Program-made: the position numbers and the translations under genes
In this document: piece by piece, positions 20,450-33,790 of the stretch
Numbering within the stretch: position 1 is the first letter of the stretch
Layout of the letters: each line of letters starts with the position of its first letter
Notes under the pieces: model-generated
The model's database searches: none
Seen by the model: the letters and a program-made list of their open reading frames with translations, nothing else
Told to the model about the DNA's origin: nothing
Assembly (NCBI RefSeq): GCF_021130785.1
Contig: NC_060215.1
Coordinates: 120,353,501 to 120,417,500 of the forward strand
Direction of reading: 5' to 3'
From: Homalodisca vitripennis
Taxonomy: Eukaryota > Arthropoda > Insecta > Hemiptera > Cicadellidae
DNA: 64,000 bases

Positions 20450-23400
20450 ACGTTATCTACAGTAAAATGAGTTAGTGCACTCAGCAATAAGAGGGAAGGA
20501 AAAGTTAGAATTGGATTAGCTTACCTAGTTACAAGTTAGTTACACACAACACAACACTTGTAATACTTTTCCACAACACAATCACAATATTAGGTTTCAA
20601 TACAGCCGCTTGTGGCAGATTCAACAAAATATAGGAAAACACAATGCAAATAGTAAATGGATAGTTTAATATTTATGTATGATGAATTGCATTACTGAGT
20701 ATCCAGAATACAGCCGGCTAATGCACGACTGAGTCCGGCACAGTTTGGATGAACCTCTGTCAAAAGGTAAAACGGAACTTTGCTCTCTGAACAGGTTGGG
20801 CAACCAATGGAGATAAAAATCGCTGTTAGCCGGCGTTATTCAAAAATATTTGGATATTCATACAAATTAGTTCTGGTTCACGCCAACAATATTTAAGTAA
20901 AATAAATAACAAAGAAAAACACCACAATTGGAGGCTCAATTTTATATAATTATTTAAGTTGCTAGACTTTATATTAAATATATTATTCGTATTACTAATT
21001 TATATCAATGGCCACACTACTGGTAATAGTGGTCAGTACATCCCAAAGAAGTTTTTGTGAATTATATTTTGTAAATTATATTATATCCAATAAATTATTA
21101 TTACTAAAAGCTATAAATGGATAGTAAAGTTAGCAGCTGATAAAGATAAGTGAGATGTTTTGTATTCACAAAATTATGTTTCGTCTTAAAAAATTTAAAT
21201 TCTTTGGTTTTAAACAATTTAAAACTACTAAACCCAACGTGTAGTTGAAGGTCATTTTGGTACTTATAGTTGTAATGTCTGAACGTGTCTTGGGCCATTT
21301 TATTCTGCCTTTCTCCGTTCTTCGATCTTGGTTCTCACTATTTATCGTTCAGTATATAATCTATGGAACCCGTCTTCTGCGGTGTGTAGTACTTTTTAAA
21401 GAGTCAGTAAGTTACAACAAACAGGCGGTTGTTAATACTAATGGACATATTGTGTAGTTTGTCTGCATGTAGTTTGACAATAATGCTCTGCATTTGTCAC
21501 CAAAGTTGTGTTTTTAAATGACCAAATTAGAAATAACAAGAACTGGATGTAGAAAGTACCAGGAGAACAGAGGTTGGTAGGCTGGTAGATGTAATAAAAT
21601 CTCTCACACGCTGCAGGTGGAGTTGTGGCAACTGGCATTGTTTAGTGACACTAGTCTCCAGTAATAGGAGAGTATAGACTTATAATATACGCATATGAAT
21701 AGGCTGAACCACACATTTTGTACTTTTATAATGGAATGTATCTATGGTAAAGCTTTGTGAGGAAAATCACACAAGGCTTTATCATTGATGTTGCTGCGGC
21801 TTCTACTTAAATGTAATAAAAGTTGTTAGGTTTGTATTTATTAATTCATTCCCATGTGGTATATTTTTACCTGGATGATAATCAAGCTATTTTTTCCTGA
21901 AGTTTAAAATACAATTATATCTCGTTTTATTATTATTATTTTCAAAATCTTATGTCGTAGTATAAAACTTACTGCAAATGCAGTTAGGTGCCAAATACTA
22001 CACTTACAGCATATGAAATCTGTACATTTAATATCAAAATTATTAGAGTAATTTTCTTTTACTAATTAAGATGCATTCAAAATGTTGTGTAGTGCATCGC
22101 ACGCTGACGTATTATTATTTGACTTACTATGACAAAGAATCATCTCGTATACTTTTTATTTTTCATTATAATAAGTATATTCTGACTGTACTTGGGGGCT
22201 ACATATTACATGAGTTATCTTTGTAAGACTTCAGTAAATATAAACATAATTTTAACAATCTTATAATTCTTTATCATGGTAAATAACACTTCATGCTAAA
22301 TAATACAAAATATAAAGTACATATGGGAGACATCCTCATGCGCTAACGTATTTCTAGTGCCTTAATATTCGTCCGTTGTAAATAATAAATATAATAAGTG
22401 TTAATAGTGTTAATTATTATTTAACTTAACGACTAGCATTGTTCTTCGGCGTTATTTTGCAAGAAATTGACAGGTTTGAACAGTCAGGTTTGTCATACAA
22501 GGAATGTCGACGTTCACATTGTGTAATAGAGCTTGTGTTGGAAATTGAGTGTATGTTTTGGTACAAAACCCTAATAGTCGTAGTTTTTCGTACCGAATCT
22601 AGAGAAAGGTGTTGCAAGTATTTGAAAACATTGGAAAGGCCAACAGTATTGTACAGTAATACACGTGGCACGACGTATTGACAACACTATGTTTACATTG
22701 TTGTACATACATTGTTTACATGTTTACTTTGCACTGCTGATTTCGCTGATGTAGTGTACATAAACACTGCTGATATGATGTGTATTATAACTGATAATAG
22801 AATCTGTAAACATTAATAGTACGTACAACAAGAAGAATGTTAAAACGAATAGAATGCTTTACTGCCAAGGAATGTGTGGGTTTATGGATAAACGCTACAT
22901 GTAAATCATTTGATGTTGGCTCCTAGTACAATTAGCCTTATTGTATGTGTACAGCTACCATATGAAATATTAAATCAAATTTAGAATAATTTAGGTAACC
23001 TAAATCTTAAAAATGTACTATTTGCTACAACTGCTTACTAAAATATACGAAATCTTCCAATTTGACATTACATTCTACGGGTATCATTATGAAGTAATTT
23101 TTCATATCTAAAAGTTAGTTATAAATATCATAACCGTATTCATGTTTAAAGAAATTGGTTTCTTTGGAAATTCAGAAATATATATTATAAAACATTAAGC
23201 AAGCAGAGTTGATTATAGAGTATTCAGCAAATTTTAAGGTAGTATTTTGAATTTACATATGTGAAATGATGAATTTTCGGAACCCATACAATATTTTTAT
23301 TAAGTAACTATAAAATAATAATGTTTAATAAACATAGCTGTTACAAATTCAAAATTAACTTTCCCCAAATTTTTCTGTGATTAAACTTATAAACTCTGAT

Positions 23401-26400
23401 TCAAGATTAAACAAAGCAATATTTTCTTATACACTTAATAGTCTCCACATATTTATGTGGTTTCGAAATTTATTTTATTCTAGTGACACATAAATACATT
23501 TCACCAGCATTATCAGAGTATTAAATAACCATTTTGTACAGGTGTGATGATCATATGTCATACACGTATATCTGGAAAAGATCCGGATTAGAGACTGCGT
23601 AATATAAGACACCATAACTCAGCTAAATTGTTTTAGAGTGTTAGTTTAAAATGTAGACGGTTTGTTGTTGTTTGTAAATAATCTGTGCCAGTGCAAAGGC
23701 ATGTGTTGGCATGTCATTGGATTACAGCTTATCATGCGGTGTTTGGTCAATACAGTATAATGCTTTTGATAAGTAAAGAAAAATACTTCGAAAGAGATTT
23801 CAAAATTCTAACCCCTCTTAAAAATTCGACTAGAGTCAAGATATAGTCAGACATCGACTCGCCATTTCTGATGCAAATTGGTCGTCAAAAAATTATTTGT
23901 ACTTGTTCCGAATTGAAACATTCTCACTAAGAGTAGTATATATGTAAATTGTAGCCGATAGCAGAATTGTTAAATACTTTACGACCGACAGCATCCGATC
24001 GTATGATGCAGCAAAACCGGAATGCTGCACTCCCAATCAGCTGTGAAGAACTGTTTTGAGTTGTAGATGGTTGATTAGAATTTTCCCACGTCCTGTACAC
24101 TAGTAAATCAGTAACAGGTTAGGTTATGGCTACTTTAGAGGAGAATCAGAGTTATTAAGCTACATATTTTAATTTGATCCATATGAGAATAATTGAACTT
24201 CAGAGTGTAAAAGTTGAATGAGTAATGTTGAACCTCACGCCCGAAGTCAGAGAGGAAAGCTTTTTTTTATCAGTACCAATGAAATACACAAATTTCTCTA
24301 CACCATTCCTCAATACTTTAATGAATATATCCAACAATTTCAGAACATTTGAACTAGATTAGATCAGAGTGGAGAAATACTAAGTCCATAGTAATCTTAG
24401 TGAGAGCACTTACGAGGATGATGTAATATGAGAGAGTAATACAATAATTTTGAATTACAAGTAGAATTTTTAGTGTGTATATTGTTTAAATGTCCATTAG
24501 TTAAGAGGTTCAAATGTTAAGCAAAACTGGCACTGGCTCGTACTTCGTGTTTGGCGCGCGAAGAAGCATTTCTGGCACGGTTATGGTAGAGTTTGTTTTG
24601 TTGTCTGGATAAATAAATATTTACATACTCAGTGTAAGAGGATGACTTTAGTTAAAAATTGTCTACTTTTGGCCATTTTACATAAAGATTTTCCTGTCTA
24701 AGCTATTCCCGGAGTCTCTGTAGCGTCTGAATTATTGCCGAGACCATAATAATAAACAGAAAAGTCTTCTTCGGTTAGCGACTACTTCCGCCCATTGAAA
24801 TGTACTTAAATGATCTAAGGTACTTCCGTTTTTAGGCTACTCTTGGAAACACATTGATGACACTTGGAGATGCCAGATCACGCGAGGCGTTAGTTTTAAA
24901 ATTAACAGTTCTCCGCGCGCTTCCTTGTGCCTGCAAGACATTTTCACCAAAGATCTAAGATATCACAGCATTTTATTGCCTGATATTTACATGAATACAA
25001 AATTTCTTATCCTCTTCTTTAGGGTAACTAGTAGCCTTGATAGTCGCCAAAATAGTCGTACAATTGACACTTGCAAGACGAACAGACGCAACAGTTAACT
25101 TTTGATATAGGCCATAGAACAGCGAGAATTTAACAATTTAATCTTAACGCTATTCTTACTATCAGGTACATTTTTCAACATACTTATATTCTTTGACACC
25201 TTATTCTTAAAAATTAGTTATATAAGAGGCAACGATCATAGGACCACAAAGTGCACGCAACAAGATTACATAACGCAATTACTATAATTTGACCCACAAA
25301 CATGAAATATTAAAGATTATTATTTTTATAAGTATATATTTGACATTTTTAAATACTACCTAGTTATTAACTTTACATTTTATTCTTTACAATATTTTAA
25401 ACATTTATTTATTAATACAGTACAATTAAAAAGCACATTATATTTACAGTTAATATATATCGATCTAATAGTTACGAAGATGAGCCAAAGGACTTGTCAC
25501 GATAAATGAAAGGTTGGGCAATTCAGAGGTAATTATACGTCTGATTTAAAAAAGAACCATGAACTCAGTTCGGTATTTAGTGTAATGGAGTTTGTATTTT
25601 TCCCTATAATGTTCATATTCAACTAACCCGCGCATTTGTGTTTCCTGCCATTTAGCGGACTTCCTACAAACTACATGACTGATCATATTGTTCTCGATCG
25701 GCACTGCTTCGTAGCGGATTAGTTTGAACTGCAACTCCATTCATCTCTAGCGAATATTTGTGTCACTGTGTATATGACAATATACTTCATTTTCATCAGT
25801 AAGTAACCTGAAACCTCTTTACAGTAACTCCATAACCTTAAAACTCTTCAATACGTCATGGCACAGCTAAATACATTTTAACTCATAGATAACTAAGTAT
25901 TGTACTTCGGATTTCCAAAGATACACAATATTTAGGCGGGAAGGTTTAGTACTGTAGAGGTTAGAAAGCAAAAAAAAAGATTAATGAAGAGATACAATAT
26001 ATAGTGTAATCTAGGTGATCTGTTGAACAACTGTAAAAATCAGACTACCACTTCACTTACACTACACTATATGTATCGTGTATTCTAGGTGTCTCTGATG
26101 ACGAAACAATCTAAAGGTTCGTTATAAGCTTTTTCGTTGATGACTTTCTTTCGATCTCTTCAGACGAACATGACTCCAGACTCCAGGAGTCAAGTCTGAG
26201 ACATCGTCAGATACCAGATGAACGCGAACCCATAGAAAAGAAGATTTTAGGCGCTGACCTTTAACCACCGACAAATTCAAACTCTTACAGATGTTTTAAT
26301 ATTATGGTGATTTGGAAGAAGGGTCAATGTACTGCATAGAGGTTTTACAAGTACGCGGAAAACCAATTGATATTAAACATTATTTTAAATTCTATAAAAT

Positions 26401-27380
26401 GTTATGGAGTAAAAAAGTAATACTAAACAATAGATAGTTCATCGTACTGTCATAAAAGTTTGACAAAGCTAATTTTATGAATACATTTCAGGAATGCAAG
26501 TAAAACAAACGAGTGCGAAAATTTGGTAAACTGAAAAATGACATTAATAACTCCCAAGAAATTGGGTTTTGATGAGTATAATCTTGCAACATAACATTTC
26601 AGAAAACTATAACACTGACTACCGAATGTACTTAAGAATTATCACATTTTATATTTTCATTAAATGCTTGGGTGTGTTGTTCACCAGAGTGTCTTAAACT
26701 CGTAATATTTCATCTACGTAATACAATTCTCTTAAAAGCATGCTACAAAAATATGTTAAGGTGAGTACAAAAATGTAAAAAATAGGTAATGGATTTGTTT
26801 ACTTCTCAGCTATAGACAGTTGCGGCTCCGGATTCCAAAACTACATTTCACCCTTGAGATAGCGCCTTACAGAAAGAAATTTTACTATCTTTATCGCTCA
26901 CTACAAATAACACTAAAAGAAATAAATACAAAACCAAAAAGGTGAACAAACAACGCTTCTGAGGTGTTGGGGTGTACACACAGTGTACAAGATACAGAAG
27001 TGTTTTTGTTGGGCAAATTTACGATGTGGCTGTGTGTTAATAGTTTAGTTATGTCTCTACGGCTTTATTTACCATAATTGTTTATTCTAAGATTTATATT
27101 CATTATAAAGTGGTCTGGTCTGAGAGAGAGGTAAGCATAGACTTTGATTGAGCTTTGATTTAAATCTCAATTAAATAAGTAAATTGAAATAATTTTGAAA
27201 ATACTAATCAGACTTTTTACCATTTATTATCAGTTACATGAGAGTTTTTTTTTTTTTTAATCTTTTCAATTATAAACATTTTTAACTTTTCATGAAACGT
27301 ACCAGCACTTAGGTTTAGAATACGTGACTAAATTGGAACAAAATATTTAGTGATATGTTTTACCATAGCAATAGTTATAA
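20450..27380. other. Largely featureless AT-rich DNA
   Basis: No gene recognised. A less AT-rich patch lies at 20690-20850. At 21649-21712 there is a weak copy of a repeat also seen near 49584. Overlapping 80-codon frames on both strands at 22426-22681 are most likely chance. The minus-strand one contains TIRVLYQNIHSISN, which resembles the start of a non-LTR endonuclease but does not continue. Stop-rich elsewhere. Confidence 0.5.
21649..21712 (+). repeat. Dispersed GTATCAGGAG-type repeat, diverged copy
   Basis: GTAATAGGAGAGTATAGAC, then TATACGCATATGAATAGGCTGAACCACA, resembles 49584-49647 (GTATCAGGAGAGTAGAGAC, then TATACACTTTGGATAGTAGGCTGAGCCACA). Confidence 0.55.
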
Positions 27381-27530
27381 AGAAATAGAGGCAGGACGAG
27401 GACTACGTTTTGTGGTTTCACATATACCTTAGTATCAGGAGCGCAGAGGTGGATAGAGGTTCGGTTAGCCGAGCTTTGCCGATCTCCACCAATTCGATCA
27501 AAATTCGCGGTCTTTTGGTTCCAACAGGTT
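27381..27530 (+). repeat. 150-bp direct duplication, copy 1
   Basis: Starts AGAAATAGAGGCAGGACGAG and ends CAACAGGTT. It is about 85% identical by eye to 27623-27772, with the central block TATCAGGAGCGCAGAGGTGG and GATAGAGGTTCGGTTAGC conserved exactly. A minus-strand 89-codon frame across this copy has no motif and is not open in copy 2. Confidence 0.9.
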
Positions 27531-27622
27531 GGACAACCCTGGAAACAACCAGTCCGCAATAACAAAAAAATCACCTTTCCAGAATGGCGTTTTGACAATA
27601 GATATAAATAAACCATTATTTG

Positions 27623-27772
27623 AGAAATAGAGGCAGGACGGGGACTACGTTTTGCGATTTCACTTATATCTCAGTATCAGGAGCGCAGAGGTGGATAGAG
27701 GTTCGGTTAGCGGAGCTTTGGCGATCTCCATCAATTCCATCACAATTGGCGGTCTACTGGTTCGAGCAGGTT
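27623..27772 (+). repeat. 150-bp direct duplication, copy 2
   Basis: Same orientation and length as copy 1, offset 242 bp. About 90 bp of unrelated DNA separates the copies. Confidence 0.9.
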
Positions 27773-30700
27773 CAATAAGCCGTTACACAAACATGTATTA
27801 AATAAACCTGTAAAATTTTTAACATTTCCATGTTTATTGCAATTTTTTGGCGAATTGAAAGTTATAATCTGTTTTGAAGACCATTAAAAAAATAAAAAAG
27901 GAGTAAGCGTGGAAGTTCTTTATTTTGTGTTCACGAAAAAATCTATTCTAAAAACTTCAGCAGCAACGTATTAAATTAAAGTATGAATATCCTTTTTTTA
28001 GTTGAAACTTGTTTTGATAGGAAGTCATTTAGCAGCGTTTATAAGGGAATACAAATACTGAACTCAGTACGCTGGGCCGGATCGGCCTCATTTCTCAGTT
28101 TGGCGGAAGCTAGTATATCTAGTTTTCACGTATCATTATAAAACAGTAATATAATAATCTCATAACAACCACAATTATTTGAATTAATATAATTAATTCC
28201 AATTCGGCAAAAGAATTGCAAACAAGTGTCATGCATTTCATTTAGCCTATAAATTTCATCATAACAATGTTGCTAAGTAGTACTTAACGTTAATTAACAT
28301 ATTTACCACAAGCGAATCAAAAGATGAATAATTATTGCTCTATTCCAAATCTAACTATTAAGAAAAAAATAAAAAAAAATATATAATGATGGATGATTTA
28401 TTCTTCTAAAAAATTATTAATTATAATTTATTCCTAACAATGTTATGTAAACCTCGTTTACAGTTGGCTGAACAACACTGTTTCGTTCAACTTCTGTCTC
28501 AGTTTTAATTTTGATGAGGTGGTTAATGCAGTTTTTCTCCGTGGCATAAGAGTGGCACACAACTTTTTAAAATTGTACACCTATTAATTTAGTAATATTC
28601 GTCTCCTGAATTTCTTATAAGTAAAACTGTTGTGATAATGTTCATTCAATATTTGTCCAGCAAAACTCTAGCATGCAAATATAATAAGGTGGTTGGTATT
28701 AATTTTATAGTCGCTATGGATATCGATTGTAATAAAAAGGTTAAACAAAAATATAAGGGAATTCATTACATCATTAGATGCCCTTATACGTTTTCCGCTT
28801 GAAATGAAATCTGTAAACTCAGAGTAAGTACTTAGATTATTTTTATCTGAAACGAGATCTTTATACATTATTCAAAATTGATTTTCTTGTAAATATTTCT
28901 GACAATATATCAACATAATACATTATCTTTTCTTTTTAATCAGACGTCTGCACTACACTTACTGAGCTACAAATTTATTTAAATTCTTCTGTTTTCTCAA
29001 CTTCATCACTATTAATTAATAAACGGTGATCATATAAACTTATCCCAGCAGCTTGGTTATTGCTGCCCAATTATTGCCCATAGGAGCACGTACACTATTT
29101 CTAAACATAGGTTTTCTGAGGGCCCACTGGAATAGCTTAGCATTGGGGTTATTGTTATTTCCACCTCTTGACATAATATATGAACAAAATACAACTCCCA
29201 CTGGTTCTCAGAAAACGTGTAGTTTCAAATATAACTTATGATATTCTAAAAATCTTATAAGGAGCATTTTAATCGCATTGGTATTATTTTTGAATTCCAA
29301 TGCAAATGTTTTTCGTCATCTTAACAACAAGCAATTGATAAAATATTAAAGAATACGTAAGTCGAAATTAAAATGTTCTGGTTTAATTTGGTGTCTTTAA
29401 ATCATTCCCAATTACATCCCTATTGTTGAAGTTGTCAAAAAGTCAATCTATTTTCCTAGTAAAAGTTATAGTTGATCGACAAACGACAAATGGTCGATCA
29501 TTTTTGCTTACAAAAGCCTAGTGCGTCAGAAACCTCAGCTCTCAGCGTTTGTACTGCTAATGTTACGTTCATTTTACGGTTTCTATAAAAAATTAAGCTT
29601 ATTTCAATGTTTAATTGCGAGTTTTTTACTGCTGTTCAATTCTGTAGATACTTAATATGTATGCTATGATGCGAGTTAATTGTACGCATGTCTGCTAAGG
29701 TGTTGTGTGCTAGTTTGAGCATTTGGCAAGCATCTAGCGTGACAAATATTTTACGCCCTATCGCTTTAATTTTAAAATATGGTTTTACAGGTAACTTCAA
29801 CCGAGTTTATTTACATCATAAATATTAGTGCTTGCTTCATCTTTGAGACGTGGTAATGTGTTAATTTCATTATTATTATATACAACTTGTTTATATTGCA
29901 AAAATTAACATTAATAATTGATAATAATAATTAATAAGTATCTTTAATAAATCACATGTCCCAATGCCGGCTATATCACTCTGCCACTATCTCAACTGAC
30001 GTGTTTGTAAATCAGACCGGAGTATCAGGAGCACAGGGAATGTATTAGCAATGTTTGTTGTTGTCTTTACCGGAGTTTGACCGGTTCAAGACTTACAATT
30101 TCTGGCCACATGAACATGATTCCATTCTGTTAGATGTTTTTACCTCCATAATATTGTTATTTTATTACTAAACACTTTAATGGAAGCAATTATTGGTCGA
30201 GTAATAAAACTGCATAGTTTAGTGGGGTGTAACAACAATGTTATAGATATTGCTTTCATGAAACGTGGATATTAATATTTTTAACGGTCCCTCATATAAA
30301 TATGGCAGTAAGACAGTATGACAATAAGAAAGATACTTGTTATTATTACGTACTGATAACACTGCAGTGTACCTCCATTATATACAGCATCTTATATTCT
30401 GTAAAAAACAATATTGTAAAAATAAGACAAAGATATTTTTCTCTTTGTATAATTGCACTATGATAATATTTCATTCCCTTTAAGAAATTAAATTTCCAAT
30501 AATTATAAAGGGATGTTATTTAAAGTAAATACAGCATAAGTGGAAAGTCTTTAACTTTCAAAATGTACAAACGTATGAATTTTTCAAATTAATTTCAGTG
30601 TTGTTAATGTGTAAAAAGTACAGATAAATTCAACAAAGGAAGAAAATTCAGGTTATTAAAAGGTTATGAAAAAAGTTTATTACATGTAAAGGATTTCGAC

Positions 30701-31213
30701 ATAAACCGTCAGACTGCACCAATAACTAAATAAATTGAAAAAAATATTTAGAGGATACGCAAAATATTATTTTCTTTTAGTTATACCCCCATAAACTATG
30801 CAGTTTTATCACTAGACAGGAATTGCTTCCATTAAAGTGGTATTTGGTAATAAAATAACAATATTAGGGGCGAACATCATTCCTTCATTAGCTAAACTCA
30901 ACTTTGATCACTGGTCTTAAGAAAAGACCACTTTCTCTTTCTTTCTTTCTGGACTTTTTCTTTACATTTCTATATTGAATAAAAAACAATCAGATATTTT
31001 TGATGTTGATAGGAATCATCTCAAAATAGTACAATGTACTAATTTGACTAATAATAACCAATCGCCTTTCCAATACAATGATATGAAATTAGATCAACTT
31101 ATGATAATTTATTGTACATTAGACTATTTTTCTACTAATAATTACAAAATATCTTTATACACAATATTGAAAGCAACACAAATAGGTTATTATTTATAAC
31201 TTATTATTATATG
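27773..31213. other. No gene recognised
   Basis: AT-rich. It holds one further GTATCAGGAG word at 30022 (GGAGTATCAGGAGCACAGGG) and a small CTTT-rich run at 30932-30951. The 60-74-codon frames present show no domain. Confidence 0.5.
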
Positions 31214-32530
31214 TTACCCGTGTATTGTATTTTCCCAATAAGAGTGCTCCTCCAAGTGACCCATAGCTTTGTAAGCTGATTGACAGGTATTACAATTAAC
31301 ATCTTGTATAGTGTTTAAGTCTATAAAAGAAGTTAGATCTTTTACTACATGAAATATTTTCAAGTAGAAGCATTCTTTGTTATTAGTGTGAACAGCATAC
31401 ACTCTACTAGGAGCAATTATTTTTTTACAGCAGGATACTCCTTCAATGCAATACACGGCTTCCTATGCTGGAATGTTTAGATTGTTTAGTTTGTTAGTTT
31501 TACATGTATAATAGTTTGGAATTTTATCGTATGTTCATCTGAGTTTCTTTACCGTCTGTGGAACGTCGACGATATTTAGGATATCCATCGCCGCTAGTAG
31601 ATGTTCGTGTAATGATTTTGGAACTTTTTGGTGCACTTGCCTTCTCGCAAACATGGAGAATCAAGGCACCGCAAGGACCATACACTAAGTGTTTCGTTAC
31701 GATTTTGTATAATTCTTGTATACTTGTTTTATGGAAACCGCAGAAATAATGGTGTCCATTTTATCCCGCCTAATTTATTGACTAACCATATCAATAAATA
31801 AATATATGGTAAGCCACGTTTTTTGCTATTCAGTGATGTACATATGGCATCGAGATTGACCAAATATATGGACCATGGTTATGAGGTATAGGAGCTTCTG
31901 TACTACCAAATGTAATACTCTATCTACTATATCGTATCTGACATGTGGTGTTAAATTAGCTGTGAGGTTTTCTTTCATTTATTCCTAATTTTGGTTAAAT
32001 GTTACAGTTCTAAAGAGATTGGGTTTACCGTGATATCTGACATAAGTCATTGCGTCTTGTGATTTTCCATATAAATATCGAGGCCCACCTGTGAACGATG
32101 ACGGTAGTATAACCAACTGTCCAATTTCACAGTTGTGTTCATTCAATTGCAAAGCATCCTGAAGATAGACGTAATTTTCTGATTTTAGTTTTTTTTTTTA
32201 TTGTTACTTATGTGAGCTATAATCCTGGTGATTCAATTCTGGCATATTGATCAACCAAGTATTGGTTTATCAACATACCAAATATGAATAATGGGTTAAA
32301 ATTTTTATTTCTTGTCATTAAACGGTAACAATAGATATTCATGAATGAAACCATTCTACGTAAAGGTGCTTCACTCGCCGGGCCCACCTGAAAAACATTA
32401 ATAGAATATTCGTCTTCCCCCCGACAGATCATCAAAGGATACTGTAAGCTATCATAAGATCTACGCAACCATGATATTGTTTGCAAACTGTCGTCACGGC
32501 TGCACAAAACTATATCCCTTTTATCAAATT
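31214..32530 (-). pseudogene. Helitron Rep/helicase protein remnant
   Basis: Minus-strand reading from about 32530 gives the Helitron-like N domain: DIVLCSRDDSLQTI, SYDSLQYPLMICRGEDEYSI, then YRLMTRNKNFN and NQYLVDQYARIES (32507-32217). Further on come GQLVILPSSFTGGPRYLYGK and SQDAMTYVRYHGKPNLF, then YDIVDRVLHL, HIFGQSRCHMY and KKRGLPYIYLLIWL, which is the HUH region. Next is YKIVTKHLVYGPCGAL and GDGYPKYRRRS. After a gap (31460-31560), the open segment 31456-31214 has SRVYAVHTNNKECFYLKIFH and YKAMGHLEEHSYWENTI, matching the region just before the helicase. Known: Helitron Rep nicks and joins DNA for rolling-circle transposition. Stops, frameshifts, loss of the Tyr-motif stretch and no Pif1-type helicase make it dead. 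Confidence 0.85.
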
Positions 32531-32569
32531 GTTATCCAGCAGTCAGAACTGCTACTTCATTCGTGAACG

Positions 32570-32792
32570 GGGTATTTTTGAACGCACACTGGACACAGCA
32601 AAAACCGACTCGTTACTTAATTCTCGACAACCTTATGGATGTACAAGTGCGGCACTACACTAACCGCAAATGTCGATATACTGGGGCGCAAGGGTAATTC
32701 TATAGGTCTAGTCTACTGTGGGAGATGACTGTTGGAATTGTGGGTTTGTTCCCTAAGAGTCAAATATTCTTGCCAGCTTAGATACAAAGATG
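32570..32792 (+). repeat. Dispersed Pol III-box repeat family, copy D
   Basis: Shares with copies A and B: CACACTGGACACAGCAAAAA, CTTATGGATGTACAAGTGCG, CTAACCGCAAATGTCGATAT, GGGCGCAAGGGTAATTCTAT, TAGTCTACTGTGGGAGATGA and GGGTTTGTTCCCTAAGAGTC. It has both the A-box-like (GGGTAATTCTATAGG) and a degenerate B-box-like (GGGTTTGTTCCC) segment. It ends near CTTGCCAGCTTAGAT. It lies just upstream (in minus-strand sense) of the Helitron remnant. Confidence 0.85.
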
Positions 32793-33790
32793 TATTTTTC
32801 TTTACTATGTTATGTACATACTATATAGGTAATATCTTAACCAATATATTTTGCCGTAGCAAAAAATAATACATAGATTTGGTAGGTAACTACTATTAGA
32901 CAGAAATAACTGCTAAATTTGACGATCTAAAAGTGTTCTAATGCAGTAACTCTACCAATACTTACCTAATTAAAGAATAGTTAGTCTTGAATTTCGTTAT
33001 TTTACTGCACAATGAAGTGTGATATAATGTCCGCTCGACCAATCAGAGCACAGAGGACGTTCTTTGATCAAAACGTGAACCAAAATACTCGAGCTTTAAG
33101 CTTACTAGGCCTACCTATCTACCAAAATATTGATCGAAATTATTTTGTCAAAGAGTAAGTTGGCCTAAACTTTAAATATCTTAATCCACCGGTATGAGTA
33201 GGTTATTGATATAAATAGCTTCGGAAATGCTAATAAAAATTTAAAATATTAAAGGAAAAAATTGTCATAGTGGGTTTTTTTTGGAGATAGATATAAGCCA
33301 CCGCGGACCATATTGTAGGCCTTTTTGAGAAGGACAAATCCATAGTAATTTGCATAACTTTAATATGAGGTTTATTTAGCTAATATTAACGATGAAAGTG
33401 GTCAAAAATATCAATTTTCGTACTATATAAACCTCTCTCTACTATCTCGTATGTTTAAAATATCGATGTATTATAAATAGCAACTTGCACTAGTATCAAA
33501 ATGTCACGCAAACAGACCCAAACACACAAAAGCGACTTTAATATATACTATGTACTGATTTACACTATTTGTTACTTTATTTATTGTTTATTAGTTTACT
33601 ATTAAAGATTAGTTGTTATAGTTAAATTTTATAATATTGTAAGGAAATAAAATTTTTCCACATAATTTTAGAGTGTAAAGTAAGTTTGAATATGCTAAAA
33701 AATATTATTGAAATAGTATTGTAATATTAAATTACTAATGCAAGTAAAATTGTTTAATAGCACGATCTTGGTATAGTTGGGTTGACTTAT
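32793..33790. other. No gene recognised
   Basis: AT-rich spacer up to the satellite. A CCAAT-box-like GACCAATCAGAGC near 33037 is the only notable word, and a single such match is weak. Confidence 0.5.

Noticed and set aside
22426..22681. Possible non-LTR endonuclease start (TIRVLYQNIHSISN) on the minus strand
   Set aside because: Only about 14 residues resemble the family and the following sequence does not continue the domain.
31558..31749. 63-codon plus-strand frame
   Set aside because: Antisense to the Helitron remnant, whose minus-strand reading matches the family.
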